From Neocallimastix lanati (nom. inval.) (Eukaryota > Neocallimastigomycota > Neocallimastigomycetes > Neocallimastigales > Neocallimastigaceae): a stretch of DNA of 64,000 bases. Under the pieces are notes generated by a model. It was not told where the DNA came from. It searched no databases and saw only the letters and a program-made list of their open reading frames with translations. This document shows, piece after piece, positions 1 through 10,940 of this stretch (positions are counted from its first letter, which is position 1; each line of letters starts with the position of its first letter). The translations under genes and the position numbers were made by a program. The stretch spans positions 941,501 through 1,005,500 of the forward strand of contig JACVTC010000060.1 in NCBI GenBank assembly GCA_016946835.1, given 5' to 3'.

Positions 1-3000
1 TATATTGATTATTATTTCTTGTTTTTGGTAACGGTCCTATAATATCTAATCCTAAATGCACAAAGGGACCCTCCACTTTAGTTGGATGGTTTTCGGTTGG
101 TTCTGGATATGGTTGAGGACGATTTAACTGGCATTTTTCACAATTACTAACAATTCTTTTGATATCTTTAATCATATGATTCCAATAAAAGTTTTTCTTA
201 AGTCTTTGATATGTTTTGTAATATCCTTCGTGGCCAATATTATGAGCTTCTAAAATTAATTTAAACCTTTCATTTTCGTCCGTTATTAATTTTCTATAAT
301 TTCCATTGTCGATAAAGTAATCTTCACCATCAATAACAGTAAACTTTTCATTAATAAATTCCTTTATAACTTTAGATAATAATTCTTCATTATTTCCATT
401 AGTAATTTTTGTTAATAATATCTTTCTCTCTTCCTTACTTTTCATTCTTGAAAGAGCATCAGCTAACACATTCTTTTTGCCTGATTCATATTTTATATTA
501 ATTCCAAGCATACTAGCGGTTAGACACCATCTTGTTTGCCTTGCATTCAAAGGTTCTTTATTCTTAAATAAACCAACTAATGGTTTATGATCTGTGTAAA
601 TAGTTGTAGGTAGTGGATTTCCTTCAATATAAGATTTAAATTTAGTCATACAGTAAAACAAAGCGGTTCCTTCCAAATCGGTAATACCATAATTCTTTTC
701 AGCTTTCTTTAAACTTCTACTTATAAAGTGTATTGGATGCTCCTTACCGGTTTCTTCTTCTTTTTGTAAAAGAACTCCACCAATTCCATTATACGAAGCA
801 TCAGTTCTAATGATAAAAGGTTTGTCAAATGACGGAAATTTTAGAATAGGCGCATTGATTAATTTTTCTTTTAGGAGTTCAAAGCTTTCTTGTTGTTCTT
901 TATTCCATTCATATTTAGTATTCTTTTTCAATAATTTACATAAAGGTGAGGTAATTTGAGCATATTTAGGGATAAAGTCACGATAATACCCTATTGCTCC
1001 TAGAAATGATCTTAATTCATGAATTGATGAAGGGGCTTCCCACTTCTTAATAGCTGTTATTTTACTTTCCATGGGACTTAATCCTTTAGTAGTAAGTTTG
1101 TGACCTAATACATCAACTTCAGTTTGAAGAAAATGGCACTTTTCAATATTAATTTTTAATTTGTTTTCTTTAAATACTTCTAATACTTGTTTAATATGAA
1201 TTAAATGTTCTTCGATACTTTTTGAATAGATCAAAACATCATCAATAAATACGTAAACAAATTCACCAATAAAAGGGAATAAAATTTTATTCATTTCTCT
1301 TTGGAAGGTTGAGGGAGCTCCAGTAAGTCCAAAAGGCATAACCTTAAATTGATAATTTCCAAACTTAGTAGTGAAAGTGGTTACTTCAACGCTTTCTTCA
1401 TCCATTAAGATTTGGTGAAAACCAGAAAATAAATCAAGAGTTGTAAATATTTTAGCTCCTCCGAGACTATCAAAAATTTCATCTATATATGGAACTGAAT
1501 AAGAATCTTTTTCTGTCATATCATTGACTTTTCGGTAGTCAATGCACAAGCGCCACTTTCCATTGTGTTTTAGAATAAGTACTACTGGAGATGACCATTC
1601 TGAACAGGATGGTTCTATCAATCCTTTCTTAATAAGTTTTGTAAGTTCTTCTTTTAAGATATCTGATTTTAATTTAGTTAACCTATAACTTCTTAATTTT
1701 ACTGGCTTTGCATTTGCTTTTAAACGGATCTTATGTGGTGAAAGTTTAGAAGGAGTTAGTTCTTCTGTTGAAGTGGCAACTATGTCAATCATTTCTTTGA
1801 GAATTTTAATAATTTGTTCTTTATAATCTTTATTTAAGGTACTTAAAAATTCATCACTCTCAATAAATTCCATTGGAGTTAATTCCTTTATAATTTCCTT
1901 TTCATTATTCGTTTCTTTAACTTTTCTAATAGTGCAAATTATACTTTCTTCATCATAATATTGATTATTTATTTTAGCTATTTCTTCGTATTCACTTTCT
2001 GACAAAAGTTTACATAAACTGTTTAAGGTCGGATGAATAAATAAACAATGATCGATTTGAGTTTTAAAGTTTATTAACATATCATAAAAAGAGTCTTCTT
2101 TCTCAATAATTCTAAAGTCCGCATTAAATTCATAATTATTAATTTTTACTGGTAATCGAACAATAATTCCTTCCGAGTATTCTTCATCTTGTGTTGCTAG
2201 TTGGATTCTTCCACGACTTTTTCCAACTGTTTCATATTCACCAGGTAATTTATCAAAATACTGCTTAGTAACGATGCTTAGGTTACTACAAGAATCAATT
2301 AAAAGTTTTCCTAGTACTCCGTCAACACTTGCATCAACCATTGCTAAGTCTTCTTCGGCTACTTCATTACTTTTACTTATGTAGCTATGATCATAGTTAT
2401 TTACTAATAAAGTTCGTGCTATTACATTGTCTACAGTCCCAATTATTTTAGACTTTTCTAACTTTAAACCTTGAGTTAATTGTGAACGAATTTTCGGACA
2501 TGCATTCAAGAGTTGACCTATCGTAATACTGGATTTAAGATTATTTAAATCATCCATAATATTGTAAGGTTCTTTATTATTCATCATTTTAATATTCCTT
2601 TTTACTAACTGAGTATTTCCATTATTAGTTTCTTTAGTTTTTGTTGAAATTAATTTTTCCAAAGTATTAGTTTTATTTTGTTGATTATCTTTATTCATTT
2701 CTAGATCTTCTATTTCATTATCGATTACGAGTATATCTTCAGATTCAACTTTTTCCTTTCCTTTTGATGAATAATTGTTGTTTTCTTCTTTACTTTCTCT
2801 TACTCTTGTTATTTTTCTTAATTCCTTTTCTTTTTGTTTTTCTTTGTTAATATTTGGTTGAGTTAAAATTGAAGGAAGTATTTGATTTTTATAAACTTTA
2901 TTTGGTTTATTATGTAGCTCATTTTCTTTCTTCTTTCTTAAAGCAGGAGTTGCGAAAGGACGTGGATTATCTTTTAAACTTTTATGTACTTTCTTGGAAT

Positions 3001-3223
3001 TATTTTCTTCCTTTTCGCTGTTATTATCATTCATTTTTCTTTTTATAGCATTTATAATGATATTATCCTCACTTTCAGTTGTGTCACTAAAATCAGATTC
3101 TTCAGATTCTTTATTAAAGGAATTATTATCAATTGGGGTATTCTTGGTAAAAGTATTATTTTGTAAATTATTTAATGAAGCTATTGTTTTGTCATTGGGA
3201 GTGCTTCTGCTCCCATTTAGAAG
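1..3223 (-). CDS. pol: Pol polyprotein of element A, partial (protease-RT-RNase H-integrase)
   Basis: The minus frame stays open from the frameshift site at 3223 to the window edge, about 1,074 codons, with no stop seen. A variable Lys/Glu/Asn-rich N-terminal section comes first. The protease motif DSCSN is near residue 309, the RT catalytic box FIDDV near 658, the RNase H motif RTDAS near 808, and the integrase HHCC finger near 994, followed by the first catalytic Asp block (LGLDIIGPL). The remaining integrase catalytic residues are outside. The first ATG in this frame is at 3034, but the frame is open upstream into gag, so expression by -1 frameshifting is much more likely. Polymerisation, RNA removal and integration would occur in cytoplasmic particles and then the nucleus. 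Two oddities: Cys instead of Gly in the protease triad, and FIDD instead of YVDD. Confidence 0.88.
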
Positions 3224-3229
3224 TTTAAA
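3196..3229 (-). promoter_or_regulatory. -1 programmed ribosomal frameshift signal, element A
   Basis: On the minus strand T TTA AAC (3223-3229) lies in the gag frame four codons before and including the run-up to the gag stop. A 7-nt spacer follows, then a 6-bp stem TGGGAG/CTCCCA with an 8-nt loop (3196-3215). Pol is in the -1 frame and opens here. The same arrangement recurs in elements B, C and D. Confidence 0.85.
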
Positions 3230-4122
3230 GACTTTTTGGAATATATTTCTTTTTTATTTTTTTCCATAATCTTATTTAATTGAGGGCAATAGTATGAGTA
3301 ATGACCTTCTTCCTTACAGAAGAAGCAAGTTTTAACAGATAAATTTCTCATTTTCTGGGTTGATTCTTCTATAATATCTTGAGGTTTCAGTTTATTATTT
3401 GTTTGACTTGTTTGGAAAGTTTCGTTTCTTCTTTTAGGATAAAGTCTTGAAGTAGTACTGTTTTGATTATTTTGATTATGCTGGGAATTATTAACATTAT
3501 AGGTATTAATATTATTGTTCCTTACAGAAAGTCTATCTACTTTCTCGGCAATTTTGAAAGCTTTCTCCATACTTATATCATCTTTAAGGGATAATTTCTT
3601 CCAGGCTTCATAATTATTTTGAATAGAGTCAATATAATCTAGTACACCAATGCGCTTTCTTCTCTTTTTATCAAGTTTAGTGTACAAAGTTCTATATCTT
3701 ACATTAAAGTCTTTAATCTTTTCGTTTCTTTTAATTCGCATTGCACGAAGTTCTTTAAGAAGTAAATTTTGGTCTTCTTTAATACCGTAAAAATTTTCAA
3801 GACTTGAAATAATTTTTTCAAGAGAAGGAAATTTATCATCATCAACATTTTCTTCTTCATCATCTTCTTCTTCATCTGATGAATCATCACTTTCATCATC
3901 ACTATCTTCTCCCAAATCTTCAATAACGCGTTGTACTTCACCAGAGCTGGTAAGTAAACAAGCATTAAATATTGTTTCCGGATCTGTGATACCTTGTATC
4001 TTGATCCAAAGTTTTAATTCAGTAGCCCAGGACTTTATATCTAAATTGTCCTTGCTAAGCTTCACTATGTCTCGTAATTCTTTCTTTAATTCTTTAAAAC
4101 TTAAAGTACTTTTAGTAGACAT
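3217..4122 (-). CDS. gag: Gag of element A (capsid/nucleocapsid, CCHC knuckle)
   Basis: A 301-residue protein starting at a true ATG. The N-terminal and middle parts resemble retrotransposon capsid proteins (FKELKKEL at the start; a conserved segment with FYG, LLKELRAM and RYRTLYTKLDK). A very acidic Asp/Glu run occupies roughly residues 70-96; element C has a Ser/Thr run there instead. One zinc knuckle of type CX2CX4HX4C (CFFCKEEGHYSYYC) lies at about 266-279, for binding the genomic RNA. The C-terminus SLNF* sits on the frameshift heptamer. The reading frame is intact. Its role is particle assembly and RNA packaging, by family analogy. Confidence 0.9.
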   Translation of the reverse strand: MSTKSTLSFKELKKELRDIVKLSKDNLDIKSWATELKLWIKIQGITDPETIFNACLLTSSGEVQRVIEDLGEDSDDESDDSSDEEEDDEEENVDDDKFPSLEKIISSLENFYGIKEDQNLLLKELRAMRIKRNEKIKDFNVRYRTLYTKLDKKRRKRIGVLDYIDSIQNNYEAWKKLSLKDDISMEKAFKIAEKVDRLSVRNNNINTYNVNNSQHNQNNQNSTTSRLYPKRRNETFQTSQTNNKLKPQDIIEESTQKMRNLSVKTCFFCKEEGHYSYYCPQLNKIMEKNKKEIYSKKSLNF

Positions 4123-5490
4123 TTCGTTTTTAGTTAATAATTTTTTTATTGTAAATTAACGAGGTTATTAAATACGAATAAATTTGAAAGTCCAACTTTA
4201 AAAATATAATTTAACAAGTAATTTAATATCGAATCAAATTTTAAAACAATATATCTTAGTAATTTTTGAAAATAATAATTTTATTTGCTTTCTTTAGTAA
4301 GTATAAGCTCGAAATCCTTATCGACAACTTAGTAGAAATTATAAAGCACGAGGTTCTTTTCGACTACTTTTTTAAGAATAATTTTAAGTTCGAAATCTTT
4401 ATCGACAACTTAATAGAATAATTTTAAGTTCGAAATCTTTATCGACAACTTAATAGAATATTTTTCAAGCTCGAAATCTTTATCGACCACTTGAATTTTG
4501 TAATTTAGTATATTTGTAGTAATAAATTTAGAAGCAAAGTTTTATTTATTATTTTCACCTTTCAAAAATTTTTCTTTTTAAACGATAAATATTGTATTGT
4601 TATAGCTAATAAAATTATTAATTAATTATAATTATTAAATACAAAAAAATAATCTTTATTGTCGTACAATCTGATAGTACACACTGTCTGACGTGCAGCT
4701 TACCTAATGGTGTCATGCCACGCGTGTGCCACGATTACTATATTCAATATAAAATATAGCAGTTCAGAGCCCACTAGCCCAATTACTATGTAGGATAAAC
4801 TTAATCCGATAATCTATGTACGGAATAAAAAAATTTTAAAAGTATTCAATAATATTTTTATTAACTAATAAAAATTAACTAAAAACACAATATTTTCAAA
4901 GTAAATTAAGATTCTATTACAGGAATTATATAACAAATAAAGTACCAGTAATAAAAAAAAATAAAAAAAATTTAAATGGCGAAGTTAGCCAAAGTCTGAT
5001 ACTTTATATAATAAAGTGCCTTATAACTAGCACAAAGAAAAGTAAAAAAAATTATATAAAAAAAACAATCTTACGCCTTCGGTGACGTAAGCTCCTTATT
5101 CGCCAGTGCTTGGAAAGTACCCGCACCTTCGTGTGTTGAAACGTTGAAGGTTGAACTATTATTACCGGGTCGGTAACCAAATACCTTCGTCTACTTTCCA
5201 ATTAATCTCCAAATTAACTACTATTCAATAACCTACTATGAATAGAGTTAATTTGTTGCTATCTGAGAATACACTGTGTATGAGCTCTATCCGCTCCTTG
5301 TTATAATTTTACAAAATTTGTTTTTTTAGAATCTTAATTTTACTTATTTAAAAAAAATTTTTTTTATATATATATATCAAACAAGCGCCATGGGTTAATC
5401 AAAGGATTAACGACTTACTTGTTTATCAATATAAAATAAAAAAAAAATTAAAAAAAAATCTATGTTATTTACTATTATTTCTATTTAATT
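4123..5490 (-). other. Long untranslated leader of element A
   Basis: About 1.37 kb between the primer-binding site and gag, against about 240 nt in element D. Most is A/T, but 4680-4810 and 5070-5290 are clearly more G+C-rich and contain short inverted pairs such as TTACC/GGTAA. No coding frame was recognised. Packaging, dimerisation or internal initiation are possible roles (inference). Confidence 0.6.
4305..4497 (-). repeat. Imperfect direct repeats in leader A
   Basis: The core CGAAATCTTTATCGAC (with small changes) occurs four times, at about 4311, 4390, 4431 and 4472; the last three are about 40 bp apart. On the transcript strand the core reads GTCGATAAAGATTTCG. The repeats lie upstream of gag and could be protein- or RNA-binding elements. 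Confidence 0.7.
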
Positions 5491-5507
5491 CCCCGATATC
5501 TCCACCA
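5491..5507 (-). other. tRNA primer-binding site of element A
   Basis: Minus strand reads TGGTGGAGATATCGGGG, six bases after the LTR end. It starts TGG as expected for annealing to a tRNA CCA tail. The first nine bases are shared with the D site; the rest differ. The primer tRNA was not identified. Confidence 0.75.
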
Positions 5508-5513
5508 TATAAA

Positions 5514-5811
5514 TGTTAAGGTTTTAGAGAATTAAATAAAAATAAAGTAAGGAAACACAAATTTTATTTATTTATTTATTATTTTTATTTATAAATTTAT
5601 TTGATTTTATTTGATCATATTTAAAAATTAGTAGCAAAATTTACAACTATTTATACTTTTTTTCAAGGCATAAAAGTTGTTCTTGCCACTAAATTACATT
5701 TTATTTATTTTTTTTTTTAAAAACTATTAAATTTAAATTGATTTTTATAATTAATTATATAAAATTTAATTATAACAATATAAATAAAATACATTTATAA
5801 TATTAATAAAA

Positions 5812-5862
<51 letters not shown>

Positions 5863-6363
5863 TTATTTATTTAAAAATATCTAAAATATTACTAATAAGA
5901 ATTTATTTAATTGGCTATAATTTTTATTACAATCTGTTAAAATATTCAAATAAAAATAAAAATACTATTCTAATATAAAGGTTTTTAATAAAATAAAATA
6001 TTTTTCAATATAAAATAAAACATTTCGATATAAAATTTTATAATAAAAAGTTAAAATATAATATATAAATTTTTAATTATCAATATATAAAAATATTATT
6101 AATATAAATTTTCATTATTAATATAAAAAAAATAAGATTTATTATTAATATTGCTAATATAAGTTTTAAATATATAAAAATATTACTATTAATATAAGAT
6201 TTAATATAAAAATATAAAGTTTAATATAATTTTTGATTTAATTTTTGATCTTTGGATTTAAAAATTTATTAAAGTACAAAAATAATAATGTACACATAAT
6301 GTATTAGAAATAAATCGTAGATTTAATTAAGAATGCATTATTTAGTACATTCTTATCACAACA
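5514..6363 (-). repeat. 5' LTR of element A
   Basis: About 850 bp, in plus orientation starting TGTTAAGG and ending TCACAACA (TGTT/AACA termini). The start resembles the C LTR (TGTTATGG) and both approach the same CATTCTTATCA-like end. It contains a run of 47 T at 5814-5860. The second LTR is outside, so the boundaries rest on the termini, the adjacent primer site and comparison with C. Confidence 0.7.
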
Positions 6364-6374
6364 TTCTAACCAAG

Positions 6375-6446
6375 GGAGGGTTGGCGCAACGGTAGCGCGT
6401 CCGCCTCCAGAGCGGAAGGTTGGGTGTTCGAATCACTCACTCTCCA
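6375..6446 (+). tRNA. tRNA-Trp (CCA), copy 1
   Basis: 72-nt cloverleaf including the discriminator A. Acceptor GGAGGGT pairs with ACTCTCC (one G-U). D arm is GCGC/GCGC; the anticodon arm TCCGC-CTCCAGA-GCGGA gives anticodon CCA; the T arm is GGGTG-TTCGAAT-CACTC. There is no intron, and a T run for Pol III termination follows at once. Element A ends 11 bp upstream. The gene body is identical in all five copies. Confidence 0.95.
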
Positions 6447-7852
6447 TTTTTTCTTAATTTTTTTTTTTTTTTTTATTTTAAATTTGACATTAGTATTTTT
6501 ATATTTTTATATTTTTTATTAAAAGAAAAATGGTCTCAGAGGGTTGCCCTAAATGTTGCCCATACTGTGGTGTTAGTGTACCTAGTTTTTCTCACTGGAT
6601 CCCTTTACCTGTAAAGAATTAAGAGTTGGAAAATTACAGAAATAAATCTTTACCTTTTGATCTGAATAGTTTTTGTTTGAGTAATTGTGAAGAATGAGTT
6701 AGTTTTCTCTATTTCGATTAGAGAAATCCTGTCTGAGAATTAAAAAAAATTTTTTCAATAATAATAACTTTACATATATAAGTAACTTTCTTGGAATCGT
6801 AGAAAGGTATTATGATTCAGTCTCTATTTTACAACTTTTTTTTTTATAGAATTGTCGCATCGTGGATGTTCGTGATTTAAATATTTTATTTTATTTTTTC
6901 TTTTCTGTTAATGAATTAAATTATAAAATCAAATATGATAATAAAAATTATTTAAAATATTAATTTTTAATCTTAAATCACATTAAATTATCTAAATCTT
7001 AAATAATTCTACTTTAATAAAATTGAAATAAAAATTAATCATGATCTTCATGAAAAATTATATTTCAAGAAAAATAGTATAACAATTTTAGAAGATAACT
7101 TTTAATAATCTTATTCTTATTAACAATATCATTTCTTTATTTTCTTTATTATTATTCGTTATTTTCTTTATTGCTATTCTTTTATTTTTTTATTATTCCT
7201 TTATTTCTATAATCAAATATAATTATTTTTTTTATTTCTTTTAATAAAAAACGTTTATTCTTTTATTTCTTTTTTTTACTAAAATTATAAATACTTTAAA
7301 TTCATGTAAAAATATAAATAATTGTAAATATTTGTTTAATTATTTTTTGTTGTTATTAAATTATTAAAATAATAAATAATAACCAAAATAAAATAAAATA
7401 AAATAAATTAGATAATTTACTCATATAATAATTAATAAAGATTAATAATAAATAATCAATTAGCATTATAATTAAACAGGTATAAAATAAATAGCTTAAT
7501 AAATTAATTAATATTAGAAATAATCTAGAATAGTTTAGAATAGATTAATAGTACAAATAAATTATTCTATAAAACTATTATAATAAATAATTAATAATTA
7601 ATAAGACTTATTAACTTTTACTATTAACTTGGTTATAATAATAATTTTGCATATAATAAAATATAAAAATTGATAATACATTAAATGTGGAATTAAATAA
7701 TTATTAGTTTAGTTAATAAAATAATTTATAATTATAGAATAATTATTAAACTAGAAAATATTTGTAATATAAATAAATATTTATAATAAATAATAATAAT
7801 AATAAATAATAATAATAATAAATAAAATATAAAATAATTTTGATAGACAATT
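6447..7852 (+). mobile_element. Array-unit spacer with decayed LINE 3' end, unit 1
   Basis: After the T run the + strand carries a decayed LINE ORF end: a CCHC knuckle (CPKCCPYCG, FSHW, then Cys-type frame) at about 6530-6600, an ELENYRNKSLPF stretch, and a C-terminal block to about 6890, broken by stops and shifts. From about 6890 it is A/T-rich 3' UTR-like sequence with AAAAT and AAT microsatellites. The same sequence follows every tRNA-Trp copy here. It is cut at 7852 by an LTR. Confidence 0.75.
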
Positions 7853-9034
7853 TGTTAAATTTAAATTGAGTGTTTAGGTAAGATTCTTGCTATATCTTTC
7901 CTAGTTTGGGTTAAATTGGTCAGGTCAAGATGTTTTTATTAATTATAACAATTGAATTAAATTTAAATAATAGATAGCACACACAAAGTTTTATAATTAA
8001 GATTTCAATATTTAAGATTTATGTTTTATTAGAACTTTTATTTAATATATATTTTAATAATAAATTTTAACTAAGATTAATATAAAAAATTATTTATTGT
8101 TATAATTAATTCATTAACTTTATGTTAATATTTTAGAATTTAATATTTAATTAATAATCATACAAAGAATTCAAAATATGGAATTTCAAATCCTTTTTAT
8201 ACTAAACTAAAATAATAATTAACAATATAATTAAATAATACATTTTAATCTTAATATATTCATACATGTATATAAACTATATAAAATATAAAATAAAATA
8301 ATATTGATAAGAATCTTTTAATAAAATAACTATATAATTATTCATAAAACAATTTAATAATAAAACTAATTTAATAATCAAATATAAAATAAAATAAAAT
8401 AAAATATTAAAACTAATTAAAAATTCTCTTTCTGAAATCTTTAGAATGATAAAGAATTCCTTAGAATCTTTTAGAAATAAATGAATAAAATATATAATAA
8501 TAAAATATATAAAACTTATTTAAAATATTATAAAACTATTACTAATAACTAATTCTGTATTTTTAATTAATAATAAAAATTAATAATATAATTTCCAAGT
8601 TAAGAGATTTATCTAATATAATTTTCTTAATTAATAATTTAGGGTCTTAATTAAATAATTAAATTATATTTTTATATTTAAATATCTTTAAAGTCCAATA
8701 TCTCGTTATCTAGTTGTCCAATAAAGTTGATTTTAACATATATTGTAGTTCTCGTCAGTAGCTTTCTAATGAATATATTTTTAGCGGGAATATCAATACA
8801 ATATTTCCATTATTTGTTGAGTTATCGTTGTTTTCCTTCATGTTATTTTTATCAAATTCTAAAGGATTAAATTAAATTAAATTATCTGTAATAAATAAGT
8901 CCATACCCTTTGGTTTCTAATTCTTTAATGCTTCTAATATTTATTTTTATAATTAAAATAATTTTTTGTTAATAACTAAATTAAATTTTAATTGATCTAA
9001 TAGTGAATTTTAACTTCAAATCCACTAGTATTCG
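7853..9034. mobile_element. LTR-like repeat R1, copy 1
   Basis: Starts TGTTAAAT and is collinear with 46362-47553 over its full length, ending TATTCG. The terminal TGACA and target duplication present in copy 2 are missing here. It interrupts the tail of array unit 1. No coding sequence was seen. Confidence 0.75.
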
Positions 9035-9083
9035 CTTTTAGTAGAATTTCTAAATTAAGCTAATTGTTACTTTTTTCTAATTT
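9035..9083 (+). repeat. Tail fragment of array unit 1
   Basis: CTTTTAGTAGAATTTCTAAA and the bases after it match the unit tails near 44010, 53900 and 56580, showing that R1 is an insertion within the unit. Confidence 0.8.
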
Positions 9084-10031
9084 TGTAAGAAATAATAATT
9101 ATTTATTAATAAATAATTACTATTTCTTAGTCTTTATAATTATTGATAATAATTATAAATTTATTTAAATTATAATTAATTCATACATTGAAATATTATT
9201 ATCAAATTTATTAAAAATATAATTATTCATACACTAAAATAATATTAAAAAATTTATTTAAATAACTATTATATATTCTTTTATTAATATTATTAATTTT
9301 ATTTAGTTATTCATTTAATTATCAAGTTAATGTAAACATTAGTTTTATTTATTTTGTACATTGTACATTTAAAAGAACAATTAATAAGTTTCTGTATTTT
9401 TTAAAGATAGTTTTATGTTAATAAGTTTAGATTAGATTTTAAAAATAATATTTAGAAAAATAGAATAATTTAGATCATTCCGGTTATTATTTATTTTTCC
9501 TTTTATTTGATGATCTAAATTAAAATTTAGAAAATCGATATATTAAGGTTTTATCCAAATATAAAATAATATATTTGGTTTTACTTAATATATACGATGA
9601 TCGATATGAATAGAATATCGATCAAAACTTATCTAGTTTTTTCTTCTAATCTTTTTCTAGATAAGATAATTTTTAAGATTAGAAAAACTTTTTATTTAAC
9701 CTTAATTTAATAAAAAAATATAAAAGGGCTCTTTATTTCTCTTTAAGAAATCAAGAGTTATTATTATAAAAATATAGTTATAATAATAGTAATTTTATAT
9801 TTTAAACTTTAATAAATTAATAAAACATTTTATTCAAAAACATATTTTTTAAACCAAATTTATTCAAATATTCCTTCTTTTACTTTTTGTGTTATTATTA
9901 TAATTAATTTTATAATAAACTCGTTTTTAGGTAAAATTTTTATTTTTATTTTATTTCTCAACTTAATGAATTAGTCATTAAGTTGAAGTTAATAATCATA
10001 TTTAGTGATAGAATTTAGTATGATTATTACA
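9084..10031 (+). mobile_element. Solo LTR, family G copy 1
   Basis: 948 bp, TGTAAGAAA...ATTATTACA, flanked by a perfect 5-bp duplication AATTT (9079-9083, 10032-10036). Collinear with 61999-62970. It contains a 9-bp inverted repeat GATCGATAT-n7-ATATCGATC at 9599-9623, then a TATA-like TATAAAAGGGCTC near 9720, followed by the hairpin-forming stretch ending CAAGAGTT that probably marks the promoter and start of R. Confidence 0.92.
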
Positions 10032-10038
10032 AATTTTT

Positions 10039-10925
10039 TGTTGCAGGATTTTTAATAATTTAAATTTTTATTTTCAAAAATAATATATTCTTAATAATTA
10101 AATTTTCTTTTTTATCTTTATTAACTCTTTTTTTTTATTAAGTATTTTCTTTTTCTTTTATACTTTTTTACTACATGAATTTTATAATTATTTTAATTCT
10201 TATTAGAATAATTATTACATGTGATTTTAATAATATTTTTTAAAAGTTATTTTAATAATAAAAATATTAATACTAATATAATTAATATTATTTTTAATGA
10301 CAAAATATTAATAATGATAAAATTAATAAATTTAACAATAAAATTATTGATAATATTTTCGATAATATAATTCTTAAAACATTTTAATATAAATAATAAT
10401 TAAATATAATAATAAAACAATTTAATTAATATAAAATAATAATTATTTAATAATTAGTCATTAATCAATTTAATAAAATAATAATTATTTAATAATTAGT
10501 CATTAATCAATTTAATAAAATAATAATTATTTAATAATTAGTCATTAATCAATTTAATAAAATAATAATTATTTAATAATTAGTCATTAATCAATTTAAT
10601 AAAATAATAATTATTTAATAATTAGTCATTAATCAATTTAATAAAATAATAATTATTTAATAATTAGTCATTAATCAATTTAATAAAATAATAATTATTT
10701 AATAATTAGTCATTAATCAATTTAACAAAATAATAATTATTTAATAATTAGTCATTAATCAATTTAATTTGATAATTTATATAATTATTTTAAATTAAAA
10801 ATAAAATTATGAAATTATAAAAATAGTTTAAATTAATTAACATATAAAGTTATTAAATTTAATTATAATTTCGAATTGTATAATTTAAATCATTAGTTTA
10901 TTGTATTTTGGCTAGTTCCGTAACA
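10039..10925 (-). repeat. 3' LTR of element B
   Basis: 887 bp from TGTTGCAGG to CCGTAACA in plus orientation. It aligns with the right LTR through TATTAAGTATTTTC and all later blocks. The length excess over the right copy is almost exactly five extra 42-bp tandem units. Confidence 0.82.
10443..10770. repeat. 42-bp tandem repeat inside the LTR
   Basis: Eight copies of a 42-bp unit marked by GTCATTAATCAATTT, spaced 42 bp from about 10458 to 10752. The partner LTR has only three (about 16227-16325). Confidence 0.93.
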
Positions 10926-10940
10926 TGACGCCCCCTTTTT
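10926..10940 (-). other. Polypurine tract of element B
   Basis: Minus strand AAAAAGGGGGCG just inside the 3' LTR, overlapping the pol stop. It would prime plus-strand DNA synthesis. Equivalent G-rich tracts lie at 28963 (C) and 34873 (D). Confidence 0.8.

Larger units (their letters stand above)
1..6363 (-). mobile_element. Ty3/gypsy LTR retrotransposon A (3' end beyond window)
   Basis: Minus-strand element with 5' LTR, primer-binding site, long leader, gag and most of pol in the order protease, RT, RNase H, integrase; pol runs off the left edge inside integrase. It resembles element C in gag and pol, so A and C form one subfamily and B and D another. Its LTR ends 11 bp before the tRNA-Trp gene at 6375. 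Target duplication cannot be tested because the other end is missing. Confidence 0.9.

Noticed and set aside
6420-6614. Small + strand frame overlapping the tRNA end (also 42197-42463)
   Set aside because: The first part translates the tRNA and T run; the rest is the LINE remnant in mixed frames. Not a gene.
10443-10770. Regular 42-bp array considered as a CRISPR
   Set aside because: Units are contiguous with no unique spacers, lie in an LTR of a eukaryotic element, and no cas-like genes are present.
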